Notes under the pieces: model-generated | What the model was told of the DNA's origin: nothing | What the model saw: the letters and a program-made list of their open reading frames with translations, nothing else | Databases searched by the model: none | Part shown: piece after piece, positions 28,203 to 38,251 of the stretch | Layout of the letters: each line of letters opens with the position of its first letter | Position numbering within the stretch: the first letter of the stretch is position 1 | Position numbers and translations under genes: made by a program | Assembly (NCBI RefSeq): GCF_003965815.1 | Contig: NZ_RXOE01000002.1 | Span: 186,001-250,000, forward strand | DNA from: Variovorax gossypii | GTDB lineage: Bacteria; Pseudomonadota; Gammaproteobacteria; Burkholderiales; Burkholderiaceae_C | Reading direction: 5' to 3' | DNA: 64,000 nucleotides

Positions 28203-29711
28203 ATGGATATTTTTATTCGTAACCGCAGGGTATCGGTCTCACTTCCCGACGCTACTTACCCATGTTTGGTGCTTCAGCGTGACGGTTGGAATGACTTTGC
28301 GTACTACACGCTGTTCCAGGCTCAGCTTCGGTTGGCGTCTGGCTTCGGACCGGACAATGTCAAGGAACTGGGCGACGTGAGGATCATGAAACTGGACCAA
28401 GGAGAGGGGATCGAGAATAGGCCTTTCCAGGGTTTAGAGAGCGGAGACCGAATTGAGCCGAACTTGCTGAGAGACGTTTGCTCACTCGGAGGCCCAAAAT
28501 ACTACGAAGCGCTGTTGGAGGTGGGTGTGAGCCTTGCGCAGGGGGTGTTGAGTACGCTGCGCGATTCCTCATTTCTGCCCGCCGTGCGAGAACGCTTTCA
28601 AAGTAGCCAGTGCTTCAAAATCTCCTTGCTGCGTGACTCTGAAGCCCGAGTTTTGCTGGACACCGCTGGCGCCCAGTTTGGCGGGGGGTCAAGCCTAGTC
28701 AGCAGCTTCTCGGCAGCCATTAGGCTCGATGGCGCTAGTGCGGCACATGAGTTCAGCTTTGACTTTGACTCCCTGCAAGGTGTTCCTCGTCGCATGCACT
28801 CCATCGTCGGACTGAACGGCGTTGGTAAAACACAGGTTATGGCGCGACTTGCCATATTGTTAAGTCGCTTTTCGAAACAGGCGATCAAAGAGAACCGATC
28901 AGCTCTTCAGTCAGGCGACTCGATTTCACCCGTGCCCTCCATCTACTCGGTAGTTGCGGTCTCGTTTAGTGCGTTCGATGAGTTTGAACAGCCCACCCAG
29001 TTGCAGGGTGAGAAATTTCAATACAGTTATTGCGGGTTGCAGCGTCCGAGGGGGCGGTTGAAAAGTAAGAGCGATCTTCTGAATGAGATGCGTGCCATCT
29101 TGGCGGACGATCTGCCGCAGGAAAAACGGGAACTGCTCAAGCGGGTGCTGCGGAACCTAGTGCGTGTTGACGACCTTGACGCATTTGTCGACAAGCCAGA
29201 GAGCAATGCAAAGATGTATGAGAGGCTCAGCGCGGGGCAACGGCTCGCCGTCAATTGCATTTTCCATATCATTTCTCGGATCAGGCCGCGTTCATTGATT
29301 CTTTTTGACGAGCCGGAACTCCATCTTCATCCTCAACTACTCACTGGACTGCTGCAAGCCCTCAACGAAGTACTCGCAGACCAGGACTCGTTCTCGATTG
29401 TCGCCACTCACTCACCCCTCGTCATCCAACAGCTGCCCAAGGAATGTGTGCATGTGATTCGGCGGGACCGCATGACGCCGATGGTAGTGAAGCCAACGTT
29501 TCAGACTTTTGGAGAGAGCGTTTCTGAGATAACGCGGTTTGTGTTCGCTTCTCCCGACGGGGATCGGGACTATCGGACCATCCTCGAGCGAATGTTTAAC
29601 GAAGCAGGCGGAGACACCGAGTTCGTGCGCAGCCGATTTGATGGTCAACTTAGCTTGAATGCAGACATGTATCTCCAATCCTTGCTCGCAGCAAAAAATC
29701 TTCAGCGATGA
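28203..29711 (+). CDS. ABC/SMC-type AAA ATPase, Septu PtuA-like, with extra N-terminal domain
   Basis: A 502-residue ATPase. Walker A GLNGVGKT is at 203-210, an ABC signature LSAGQR near 343, Walker B LILFDEPELHLHP near 365 and an H-loop ATHSPLV near 400. This set is typical of OLD/PtuA-like ATPases of phage defence. In PtuA the Walker A motif lies near the N-terminus; here about 200 residues precede it (for example LQRDGWNDFAYYTLFQAQLR), forming a domain I do not recognise. The stop overlaps the HNH gene start by ATGA, so the pair is coupled. It likely senses phage and controls the nuclease. Confidence 0.75.
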   Translation: MDIFIRNRRVSVSLPDATYPCLVLQRDGWNDFAYYTLFQAQLRLASGFGPDNVKELGDVRIMKLDQGEGIENRPFQGLESGDRIEPNLLRDVCSLGGPKYYEALLEVGVSLAQGVLSTLRDSSFLPAVRERFQSSQCFKISLLRDSEARVLLDTAGAQFGGGSSLVSSFSAAIRLDGASAAHEFSFDFDSLQGVPRRMHSIVGLNGVGKTQVMARLAILLSRFSKQAIKENRSALQSGDSISPVPSIYSVVAVSFSAFDEFEQPTQLQGEKFQYSYCGLQRPRGRLKSKSDLLNEMRAILADDLPQEKRELLKRVLRNLVRVDDLDAFVDKPESNAKMYERLSAGQRLAVNCIFHIISRIRPRSLILFDEPELHLHPQLLTGLLQALNEVLADQDSFSIVATHSPLVIQQLPKECVHVIRRDRMTPMVVKPTFQTFGESVSEITRFVFASPDGDRDYRTILERMFNEAGGDTEFVRSRFDGQLSLNADMYLQSLLAAKNLQR

Positions 29712-30604
29712 GAAATCAAAAATCGGCTGAGCTAGACGTTCGAAGCTATTTCCCAACCATTGTCAGGTCGAAGCAGAAGAAGACCAGAACGATCTTGCGG
29801 GGGGTGCAGGCTAAAGTCATGGACCTATGCGATAGCTATGACGATGCACTAGACGATCTGTCTACTCCGAAGGAGCAGATATGGACTGAAGACGAACGCG
29901 GCGCGCTCCAATCTTGCTACGGGGTGAAAACAAAAGTGCTTTCTAAGCACAAGGACAACATCCTAGCCGCGCTCAAGGCCGAGTCGGAAGTCAATGTGCA
30001 GCGTTGCGCGTACTGCATGTTGAGCGACCCCAGAACATGGGACCACTATCTGCCAAAAGAGTCGTTTCCCGAATACTCTGTCTATCACTCCAACCTGCTG
30101 TATATCTGTTTCGGCTGCAATCATCGAAAGTCAACTGATTTTGATGAGGAGCATTTGCTCTTTTGCCATCCTTACTTTACGGTTGACCCGGCCGTTTCTT
30201 TTCTTCACTGTCAGGTGACGATTGTGGAAGGTACGCTTGCTATCAAGTACTACTGCGCGGGCATAGGCGACCTGCAAGTGCCGGGGCAGATTGCGCAGCG
30301 GCACCTTGAGCGATTAGGTTTGATCACGCGGTTTGCCGCAGAAGCATCAAGTATGGTCAGTGGCCTGATTGGAGAGCTGCGGCAGCACTTTCCTGGTGGG
30401 GTGTCGGGGCCTGCGCTCATCGGAGTTCTTGAGCGACGCTACGCTGAGGCGCAAGAGCGCCTGGGCATCAATGCATGGGATAGTCGACTTTGGCACGGCC
30501 TTGCTCATTGCGCGATGTTCTTGGGTTACGCAAACGAGAAAATTACCGCCAACGCAGTCCCGCATGCAAATGGCTTTTACGAGCCGGCGCCGCTCGCTAT
30601 CTAG
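29708..30604 (+). CDS. HNH nuclease, Septu PtuB-like
   Basis: A 298-residue HNH endonuclease. The metal and zinc-binding residues are C100 and C103, the D112-H113 pair within DHYLPK, N129, and C134/C137 in CFGCNHRK with N138 and K141. This DHYLPK...FPEYSV...NL...CxxCN spacing is common in HNH proteins that partner with AAA ATPases in defence loci such as Septu or retron systems. A C-terminal region of about 150 residues follows. It is coupled to the ATPase gene. Together they probably cut nucleic acid on infection. Confidence 0.78.
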   Translation: MRNQKSAELDVRSYFPTIVRSKQKKTRTILRGVQAKVMDLCDSYDDALDDLSTPKEQIWTEDERGALQSCYGVKTKVLSKHKDNILAALKAESEVNVQRCAYCMLSDPRTWDHYLPKESFPEYSVYHSNLLYICFGCNHRKSTDFDEEHLLFCHPYFTVDPAVSFLHCQVTIVEGTLAIKYYCAGIGDLQVPGQIAQRHLERLGLITRFAAEASSMVSGLIGELRQHFPGGVSGPALIGVLERRYAEAQERLGINAWDSRLWHGLAHCAMFLGYANEKITANAVPHANGFYEPAPLAI

Positions 30605-30707
30605 CCTGCCGCGTTGGGCGCCGTGGAACTTGTCGCCAACGCGCAGTTGACTCCACCCAGGCGCAGCAATTGAGCCGGGTGCGCTGAACGACACCGTCGG
30701 AGAGCCG

Positions 30708-30977
30708 CTACCCGCCAGCCTCAGGCGCCCCACGCCGCGCCTTCTCGCTCATCTGAAACAGCTCCCCAGCCTTCCGAGCCAGTTCAGCCGCAAGCCAAAG
30801 CAGGTTGTTCAGTTGCCGAGGCCCATCGCCGCTACACCAGTCGATCTCTTCCCCGTGGCAGACCCACAGTAGCGCTTCGAGTTGAGTGAGGGTGTTTTCA
30901 AGAAGATCCGCCGGGTCTTGGGCGGTTTCTGCGGAAGCTACCGGCGTAGTTGGCCGGGCTATAGTCTTGGTAGCCAT
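30708..30977 (-). CDS. Small hypothetical protein with folded leader
   Basis: An 89-residue helical, acidic protein starting MATKTIARPTTP and containing DPADLLENTLTQLEALLW. AAAGGAA lies about nine bases before the ATG. It resembles small Pseudomonas/Burkholderiales proteins of unknown function (DUF3077- or DUF6124-like, from memory). It is on the strand opposite to the defence genes and lies inside the bracketing repeats. A hairpin lies just upstream in its presumed 5' leader. Confidence 0.5.
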   Translation of the reverse strand: MATKTIARPTTPVASAETAQDPADLLENTLTQLEALLWVCHGEEIDWCSGDGPRQLNNLLWLAAELARKAGELFQMSEKARRGAPEAGG

Positions 30978-31051
30978 TTTTGTGCGTTCCTTTCGAAGGT
31001 GTGTGCACGAACTTGGTTAGACGGCCGGGGTGCTCGTAACATCCTGGCCGT
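30978..31051 (-). other. Possible structured 5' leader of the small gene
   Basis: Read on the minus strand, a hairpin formed by ACGGCC (31021-31026) and GGCCGT (31046-31051) is followed by a GTTCGTGCACACCTTCGAAA segment and the start codon. I recall a similar segment (GCACACCTTCGAA...) ahead of small Pseudomonas genes of the same type, often mistranslated as part of spurious proteins. That memory has not been checked. It could be a regulatory RNA leader. Confidence 0.3.
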
Positions 31052-31453
31052 CGCCTTTTGATACCTCGCATCTGCATCGGCGCTTTCGCACCGACAACCT
31101 GCCGCGAGGCAAGCAGCCTTCAAACATCTGGGTGGTGGATTGGTGTGCGGGCCTTTCTGCTCCCCTTGGCGGGGCATCGAGTGACAGGGGCATTCACTCT
31201 AGAGAAGAAGCCGGCGAAGAAGCCGCTGCTACAGCACGAAGTCGCGCAGACTGCGAACTAATGCAGCTTCCGCAATGCGTTGCACATGCGCCTCGTGAGC
31301 CGCGCTGTGCCAGTCAACAGCGGAGCTAAACGCTCAGGCCGACGGGGTGCCTTGCGCAGCGAAATTAAGGAGGAGGCCGAAGGCCGGGGGACATTCGCGG
31401 AGCAAGGTACCCCGTCGGCCTGAGCGCCCCCGGATGCGAGTGAGCGGAGGGCT
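31052..31453. other. Spacer between the defence island and the catabolic operon
   Basis: About 400 bases. It holds the right copy of the 96-bp hairpin repeat and an AT-richer left half with no gene I can support. A short frame ending EKKPAKKPLLQHEVAQTAN (stop at 31259-31261) might be the relic of a gene end, but nothing upstream supports it. Confidence 0.5.
31331..31426 (-). repeat. 96-bp hairpin repeat, right copy (inverted)
   Basis: Same length and core as the left copy at 24688, in opposite orientation. The outer arms (31331-31348 with 31409-31426) pair perfectly over 18 bp, yet their sequence differs from the left copy; changes on one arm are matched on the other. This means the hairpin itself is conserved. 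It lies 27 bases from the stop codon of the last gene of the catabolic operon and may serve as its terminator. Confidence 0.85.
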
Positions 31454-33374
<1,921 letters not shown>

Positions 33375-33376
33375 GT

Positions 33377-34126
33377 TCAGATCACCTTCGCTTCGTTCTT
33401 CAGTTTGTCCACCAGCGTTGCAACGTCAGGCACCTTGATGCCGGCACCGCGCTTCGGCGGCTCAGCGACCTTCAGCGTCTTCAGGCGCGGCTTCACGTCC
33501 ACGCCCAGGTCCTCGGGCTTGACCGTGTCGAGCTGCTTCTTCTTGGCCTTCATGATGTTGGGCAGCGTCACGTAGCGCGGCTCGTTAAGGCGCAGGTCGG
33601 TGGTGATGACTGCGGGCAACGTGAGCGCCACGGTCTCCAGGCCGCCGTCGACTTCACGGGTGACGGTGGCCTTGTCGCCAGCGACTTCGACCTTCGAGGC
33701 GAAGGTGGCTTGCGGCAGATCGGCCAGCGCAGCCAGCATCTGGCCGGTCTGGTTGGCATCGTCGTCGATGGCCTGCTTGCCGAGGATGACCAGCTGGGGC
33801 TGTTCCTTGTCGACCAGCGCCTTCAGCAGCTTGGCCACGGCCAGGGGCTGCAGTTCTTCGGAGGTTTCCACCAGGATGCCGCGGTCGGCGCCGATGGCCA
33901 TGGCGGTGCGCAGGGTTTCCTGGCTCTTGGCGTCGCCGCAGGACACGGCGATGACTTCGGTGACCACGCCCTTTTCCTTCAGCCGCACCGCTTCTTCAAC
34001 GGCGATCTCGTCGAAGGGGTTCATGCTCATCTTGACGTTGGCAATGTCCACTCCGGTGCCGTCGCTCTTCACGCGCACCTTCACGTTGTAATCGACGACC
34101 CGTTTGACGGGCACCAGAACCTTCAT
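33377..34126 (-). CDS. etfB: Electron transfer flavoprotein beta subunit
   Basis: Partner of EtfA, 249 residues, AMP-binding. It begins [20 protein letters not shown] and has the beta-subunit signature around [20 protein letters not shown]. The start is set by the family N-terminus; the frame stays open far upstream but runs antiparallel to nothing real. Its proximity to acyl-CoA dehydrogenase genes fits a dedicated electron sink for the pathway. Confidence 0.95.
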   Translation of the reverse strand: MKVLVPVKRVVDYNVKVRVKSDGTGVDIANVKMSMNPFDEIAVEEAVRLKEKGVVTEVIAVSCGDAKSQETLRTAMAIGADRGILVETSEELQPLAVAKLLKALVDKEQPQLVILGKQAIDDDANQTGQMLAALADLPQATFASKVEVAGDKATVTREVDGGLETVALTLPAVITTDLRLNEPRYVTLPNIMKAKKKQLDTVKPEDLGVDVKPRLKTLKVAEPPKRGAGIKVPDVATLVDKLKNEAKVI

Positions 34127-34188
34127 GGCTGTTCCTTTGAATGACGAAGAAGAGAAGAAATGAGGAAGAGAGGAAGTGAGGAAACGGC

Positions 34189-35187
34189 TTACTCGAGCTT
34201 GGCGCCCGACTGCTTGATCAGGCGCTCCCACACGGGGCGCTCGGCCTTCCACGCAGTGGCGAAGAGCTCGGGCGAGCTTTCCTTGACCTCGAAGCCCATG
34301 GCCGCGATGCGCTCGCGCACGTCGGGCTGCTGCGTGGCCTTGCGCACCTCCTCGGCGATGCGGTCCACGATGGGCTTGGGCGTCTTCGCGGGCACGGCGA
34401 TGGCGAGCCAGCCGGTCACGCGATAGGCCTCGTCCTTCAGGCCTTGCTCGGCCAGCGTGGGCACATTGGGCAGCGTGCTCATGCGGCGCTCGCCGCTCAC
34501 GCCGATGGCGCGGATCTTTCCGGAGTCGATGTGCGGCTTGGCCACCAGTGCGCTGGCATACGCCATCTGGATCTGGCCGCCGATCAGGTCCTGCATCATC
34601 GGCGCCTCGCCTTTGTAGGCGACGTGGCTCATGTCCGACTGCGTCGAGAGGCTCATGTGCGCGCCGGCCAGGTGCGGATATGCACCGATGCCGTACGAGC
34701 CGTAGGCCACCTTGCCCTTGTTGGCGACGACGTACTTCAGCAGCTCGGGGCCGGTCTTGGCCGGCACGCTGGGGTGCACCACCAGCACCAGCGGCGCCGC
34801 CGCGATCTGGTAGACCAGCGTGAGGTCGCGCGCCGTGTCGTAGGGCAGCTTCTCGTAGAGGAACTCGTTGGTCATGAGCGAGTTGCTCAGGCCCAGCACG
34901 ATGGTGTAGCCGTCGGGCGCCGACTTGGCGACCGCGTCGGTGCCGATGATGCCGGCCGCGCCGGGCTTGTTGTCGATGACGACGGGCTGGCCCATGCCGG
35001 CCGACATCTTCTGGCCGATCACGCGTGCGAGCACGTCGGTGGCGCCGCCGGCTGCGAAGGGCACGACCATGCGGATGGGCTTGTTCGGGTAGGGGGCCTG
35101 TGCGTGTGCAGGCGTCAGCGCAACGAGCGCTGCGGCAGATGCGGCTGCGCACAGCAGGGCGCGGCGGTTCGAGTTCGTACGGGTCAT
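34189..35187 (-). CDS. Bug-family (TctC) tripartite tricarboxylate-type binding protein
   Basis: Periplasmic binding protein of 332 residues. Signal peptide ends near AHAQAP; mature start [20 protein letters not shown] and [15 protein letters not shown] are classic Bug motifs. These proteins bind carboxylates in a hydrophobic/water-mediated pocket. No TctA/TctB membrane genes lie in the window, as is usual for the many orphan Bug proteins of Comamonadaceae. GGGAGA precedes the ATG. It probably delivers the pathway substrate to a shared permease or a sensor. Confidence 0.9.
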   Translation of the reverse strand: MTRTNSNRRALLCAAASAAALVALTPAHAQAPYPNKPIRMVVPFAAGGATDVLARVIGQKMSAGMGQPVVIDNKPGAAGIIGTDAVAKSAPDGYTIVLGLSNSLMTNEFLYEKLPYDTARDLTLVYQIAAAPLVLVVHPSVPAKTGPELLKYVVANKGKVAYGSYGIGAYPHLAGAHMSLSTQSDMSHVAYKGEAPMMQDLIGGQIQMAYASALVAKPHIDSGKIRAIGVSGERRMSTLPNVPTLAEQGLKDEAYRVTGWLAIAVPAKTPKPIVDRIAEEVRKATQQPDVRERIAAMGFEVKESSPELFATAWKAERPVWERLIKQSGAKLE

Positions 35188-35230
35188 GGTTTGTCTCCCT
35201 TTGGGTTTCAGAAAGTCTCGAAGAAGAAGT

Positions 35231-37183
35231 TCAGTCGAGCGCAATGCGGGTCTTGAAGGGCAGGGGCTCCAGCGCCTTCTGCAGCCGCTCCTGCAGCGGC
35301 GCGGCCAGCGCACCTGCCGCCGCACCGTCGATCTGCACGCGCACGAGGCTTTCGCCTTCGGTCTTCACCACGGGACGCGCGGCCTCGGGTACGCCCAGCT
35401 CGGCGCAGGCTTCGGCGACGGCGGCGTTCACCACCTGCAGCGCGGCCATCGCGCGCAGCTCGGGCTTGTAGATCTTCCCGACGTTGGTCATCGGCATGGT
35501 CGCGATCACCGACACCCACTTGGGCCGCGCCGGTGCCTCGTCCACGCGAGCGGAGGTGAAGGCCAGCAGCTCTTCTTCCGTCGCCGAGGCGCCGGGCACC
35601 AGCGTCGCGAAGATCACGGGCAGCTCGCCAGCGTAGGCATCGGGTGCGCCCACTGCCGCGCACAGCTGCACGGCGGGGTGCGCTCCCAGCGCGTCTTCAA
35701 TCGTCTTGGGGTCGATGTTGTGGCCGCTGCGGATGATGAGGTCCTTCGAGCGGCCGGTGAGGTTGAGCCGTTCCTCGTCGTCGATCCAGCCCAGGTCGCC
35801 GGTGGCGAGCCAGCCGTCCGCGGTGAAGGCCTTGGCGTTGTCCGCAGGGTCGACGAAGCCGGAGAACACGTTGGGCGACTTGAAGAGCACCATGCCCTGT
35901 TCGCCGCGTGGCATCTCACGGTCGCTGGCGTTGCCGTTCTCGTCGAGCGCTACCACGCGCATCTGCATGTAGGGCAGCCGAAAGCCGACGCAGCCCGCGG
36001 GCCCGTTCACGCCCGGCGGCGTGATGGTCGAGATGCCGGCCATCTCCGTCATGCCCAGGCTCTCGTGCACGTGCAGGCCGAACAGGCGCTCGAAGCGCGC
36101 GGCCAGCTCGGGCGCGAGCACGGCGGCGCCGGTACGGCAGTAGGTGATCGACGAGATGTCCGCGCCGTCCAGCGGCACGTTGGCCAGCGCCGCGAGCACG
36201 GTGGGCACGGCCGAGAGCGAGGTGGGGCGGTACCTAGCCACCAGCTTCCAGTAGTTGGCCAGCACCTCCTTGTTGCGCAGCAGCGAAGGCGTGGGAATGA
36301 TCACCTCCACGCCCGCCGACAGCGACGAGAGCGAGGCCGGCAGCACGCCCGCCACATGGAACAGCGGATAGCCGTTGATGGAGATGCCGTTCTCGTTCAT
36401 GCCCGCGACCTGCACGCTGGCCCACGCCGTGAACACCTGCGCGCCATGGCTGTGGCGCGCGAGCTTGGGCGCGCCGGTGGTGCCGCCGGTGTGGAAGTAG
36501 GCGGCGATGTCCGAAGGCGCGATGTTGCGGCCGCTCACGAGGTGGTCGTCGGGTTGCGCGGCGCGAAGCACGTCGAACTCGGCGACGCCTTCGGGCAGTG
36601 CACCGGCTGCGCCGGGCGCCTCGTCGTGCGGTGCCACGCGCAGCACGGTGGTGAGCGTCGGCACCTGGCCGCGCAGGCGCATGGCCTTCGACCACATGCC
36701 CGATTCGGCATCGGAGCCGTAGGCGATCAGCACCTTGGCGCGGCCGGCGGTCATCAGCGCGACCAGCTTCTCGTCGGTGAGCAGCGGGTTCAGCGGCTGC
36801 ACGATGCCGGCCGCCTCGCCGCCCCACAGCGCGAGGTGGTACTCCAGGCAGCCGGGCAGCAGCACGGCCACCGCGTCGTCCGGCCCCACGCCGAGCGCGT
36901 GCAGCATGTTCGCGGTCTGGTGAATGCGCGAGAGCAGCTCGGCATAAGACCAGCGGATCGGCTCGTCGGCCGGGTTGCCGGTGCGCAGGAAGGTCAGCGC
37001 GGTCTTGTCGCCGAAGGCATGGCCCGCGTTGCGGAAGATCTCGTAGGTGCTGCGCACCGTGAGCGCCTGCTCGAGCGGCGTTTCCTCCAGCTTGCGGATG
37101 TCGGCGAGGCTGCGCACGGGGAGGGCGGGGCGGAACGGCGCGCTCACCGGTGTGCCGTAGTCGTTCTCGTATTTCTGCGTCAT
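35231..37183 (-). CDS. Acyl-CoA synthetase (AMP-forming)
   Basis: ANL-superfamily ligase of 650 residues that activates a carboxylic acid to its CoA thioester with ATP. The adenylate loop YFHTGGTTGAPKLARHS, ESLGMTEMAG, the hinge GDLGWIDDEERLNLTGRSKD and a late TNVGKIYKPELR with the catalytic Lys are all present. AAAGGAGA lies six bases before the ATG. It likely starts the pathway of this operon; a family III CoA-transferase encoded nearby could do the same job for a dicarboxylate. Confidence 0.9.
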   Translation of the reverse strand: MTQKYENDYGTPVSAPFRPALPVRSLADIRKLEETPLEQALTVRSTYEIFRNAGHAFGDKTALTFLRTGNPADEPIRWSYAELLSRIHQTANMLHALGVGPDDAVAVLLPGCLEYHLALWGGEAAGIVQPLNPLLTDEKLVALMTAGRAKVLIAYGSDAESGMWSKAMRLRGQVPTLTTVLRVAPHDEAPGAAGALPEGVAEFDVLRAAQPDDHLVSGRNIAPSDIAAYFHTGGTTGAPKLARHSHGAQVFTAWASVQVAGMNENGISINGYPLFHVAGVLPASLSSLSAGVEVIIPTPSLLRNKEVLANYWKLVARYRPTSLSAVPTVLAALANVPLDGADISSITYCRTGAAVLAPELAARFERLFGLHVHESLGMTEMAGISTITPPGVNGPAGCVGFRLPYMQMRVVALDENGNASDREMPRGEQGMVLFKSPNVFSGFVDPADNAKAFTADGWLATGDLGWIDDEERLNLTGRSKDLIIRSGHNIDPKTIEDALGAHPAVQLCAAVGAPDAYAGELPVIFATLVPGASATEEELLAFTSARVDEAPARPKWVSVIATMPMTNVGKIYKPELRAMAALQVVNAAVAEACAELGVPEAARPVVKTEGESLVRVQIDGAAAGALAAPLQERLQKALEPLPFKTRIALD

Positions 37184-37224
37184 GTCTGTCTCCTTTGTTT
37201 CGTCGCCCTGCGGACCTGTGCGTT

Positions 37225-38214
37225 CTACTGGTTCGTGATGTGGTTGTCGCGAATCACCTTGCCCCAGCGCTCGAAGTCTTCCTTCATGCGCACGCCGGTC
37301 TGCTCGGGCGTGCGGTAGGCGGCGAAGGTGCCCACGCTCTGGAGCTTTTCCTGCACTTCCTTGTCGGCCAGCGCCTTCTTCAGCTCGGCGCTCATGCGCT
37401 CGACGATGTCCTTCGGCGTGCCGGCCGGTGCCAGCAGGCCGCCCCACGAGGTGGCGTCGAAGCCCGGGAAGCCCTGCTCGGCCACCGTCTTCACGTCGGG
37501 CAGCAGGCTCACGCGCTGGCCGGAGCCGACGGCGATGGCGCGCAGCTTGCCGGACTTGATGTGCGGCAGCACGCCCACGAGGTCGGAGAACATCGCTGGC
37601 ACCTGGCCGCCGATCAGGTCGGTAACGGCCGGCGCGCTGCCGCGGTAGGGCACGTGCAGCATCTCGAACTTGCCGATGGTCTTCAGCTGCTCGGTCGTCA
37701 GGTGGCCGAAGCTGCCCGAACCCGCGCTCGTGTAGTTGAGCTTGCCGCCCTCGGCCTTGGCCTTGGCGATCAGGCCCTGCACGCCGGTCACGTCGGGCAG
37801 CGACTTCGGATTGACCACCAGCACGATCGGCAGGTCGTAGATGCTGCCCACGGGCGTGAAGTTCTTGAAGATGTCGTAGCCGGGCGATGCGTAGAGATGC
37901 GAGGCCAGCAGCGTGGGCGTGGCCAGCGTCACGAAGGTGTAGCCGTCGGCCGCCGCGCGCGACGCAGCCGCTGCGCCCACGGTGCCCGAGGCGCCGCTGC
38001 GGTTGTCGATCACGATGCTCTGGCCGAGCGCCACCGACATCTTCTGCGCCACGATGCGCGAGGCCACGTCGGTGGGGCCGCCGGGCGGGAAGGGCACGAT
38101 CAGCGTGATCGGCTTGGCGGGCCAAGCCTGAGCGAAGGCGGTGCCGGCCACGAGGGGCAGGGCGAGTGCGAGGAGGGCGCGGCGCAGGGGGCTGCGCAGG
38201 GAAAGGGATGCCAT
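37225..38214 (-). CDS. Second Bug-family (TctC) binding protein
   Basis: A 329-residue periplasmic binding protein. After a signal peptide ending AFAQAW comes WPAKPITLIVPFPPGGPTDV and VIDNRSGASGTVGAAA. The sequence is clearly different from the first Bug protein in the operon, so the two may bind different forms of the substrate. It lies between the ligase and CoA-transferase genes on the same strand. Confidence 0.9.
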   Translation of the reverse strand: MASLSLRSPLRRALLALALPLVAGTAFAQAWPAKPITLIVPFPPGGPTDVASRIVAQKMSVALGQSIVIDNRSGASGTVGAAAASRAAADGYTFVTLATPTLLASHLYASPGYDIFKNFTPVGSIYDLPIVLVVNPKSLPDVTGVQGLIAKAKAEGGKLNYTSAGSGSFGHLTTEQLKTIGKFEMLHVPYRGSAPAVTDLIGGQVPAMFSDLVGVLPHIKSGKLRAIAVGSGQRVSLLPDVKTVAEQGFPGFDATSWGGLLAPAGTPKDIVERMSAELKKALADKEVQEKLQSVGTFAAYRTPEQTGVRMKEDFERWGKVIRDNHITNQ

Positions 38215-38251
38215 TGGTTTGTCTTCCTTGGAATTTCAGGTGTCTTGTTCT

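Noticed and set aside
30959..31177. Minus-strand frame ending upstream of the small gene (contains VRAHTFERNAQKW)
   Set aside because: It lies in the presumed leader of the small gene and overlaps its start; the similarity I recall in other genomes is better explained by a conserved untranslated leader.
24508..31453. Prophage or integrative element carrying the defence genes
   Set aside because: No integrase, excisionase, tRNA gene or direct repeats typical of att sites were found; only the inverted hairpin pair marks the borders.
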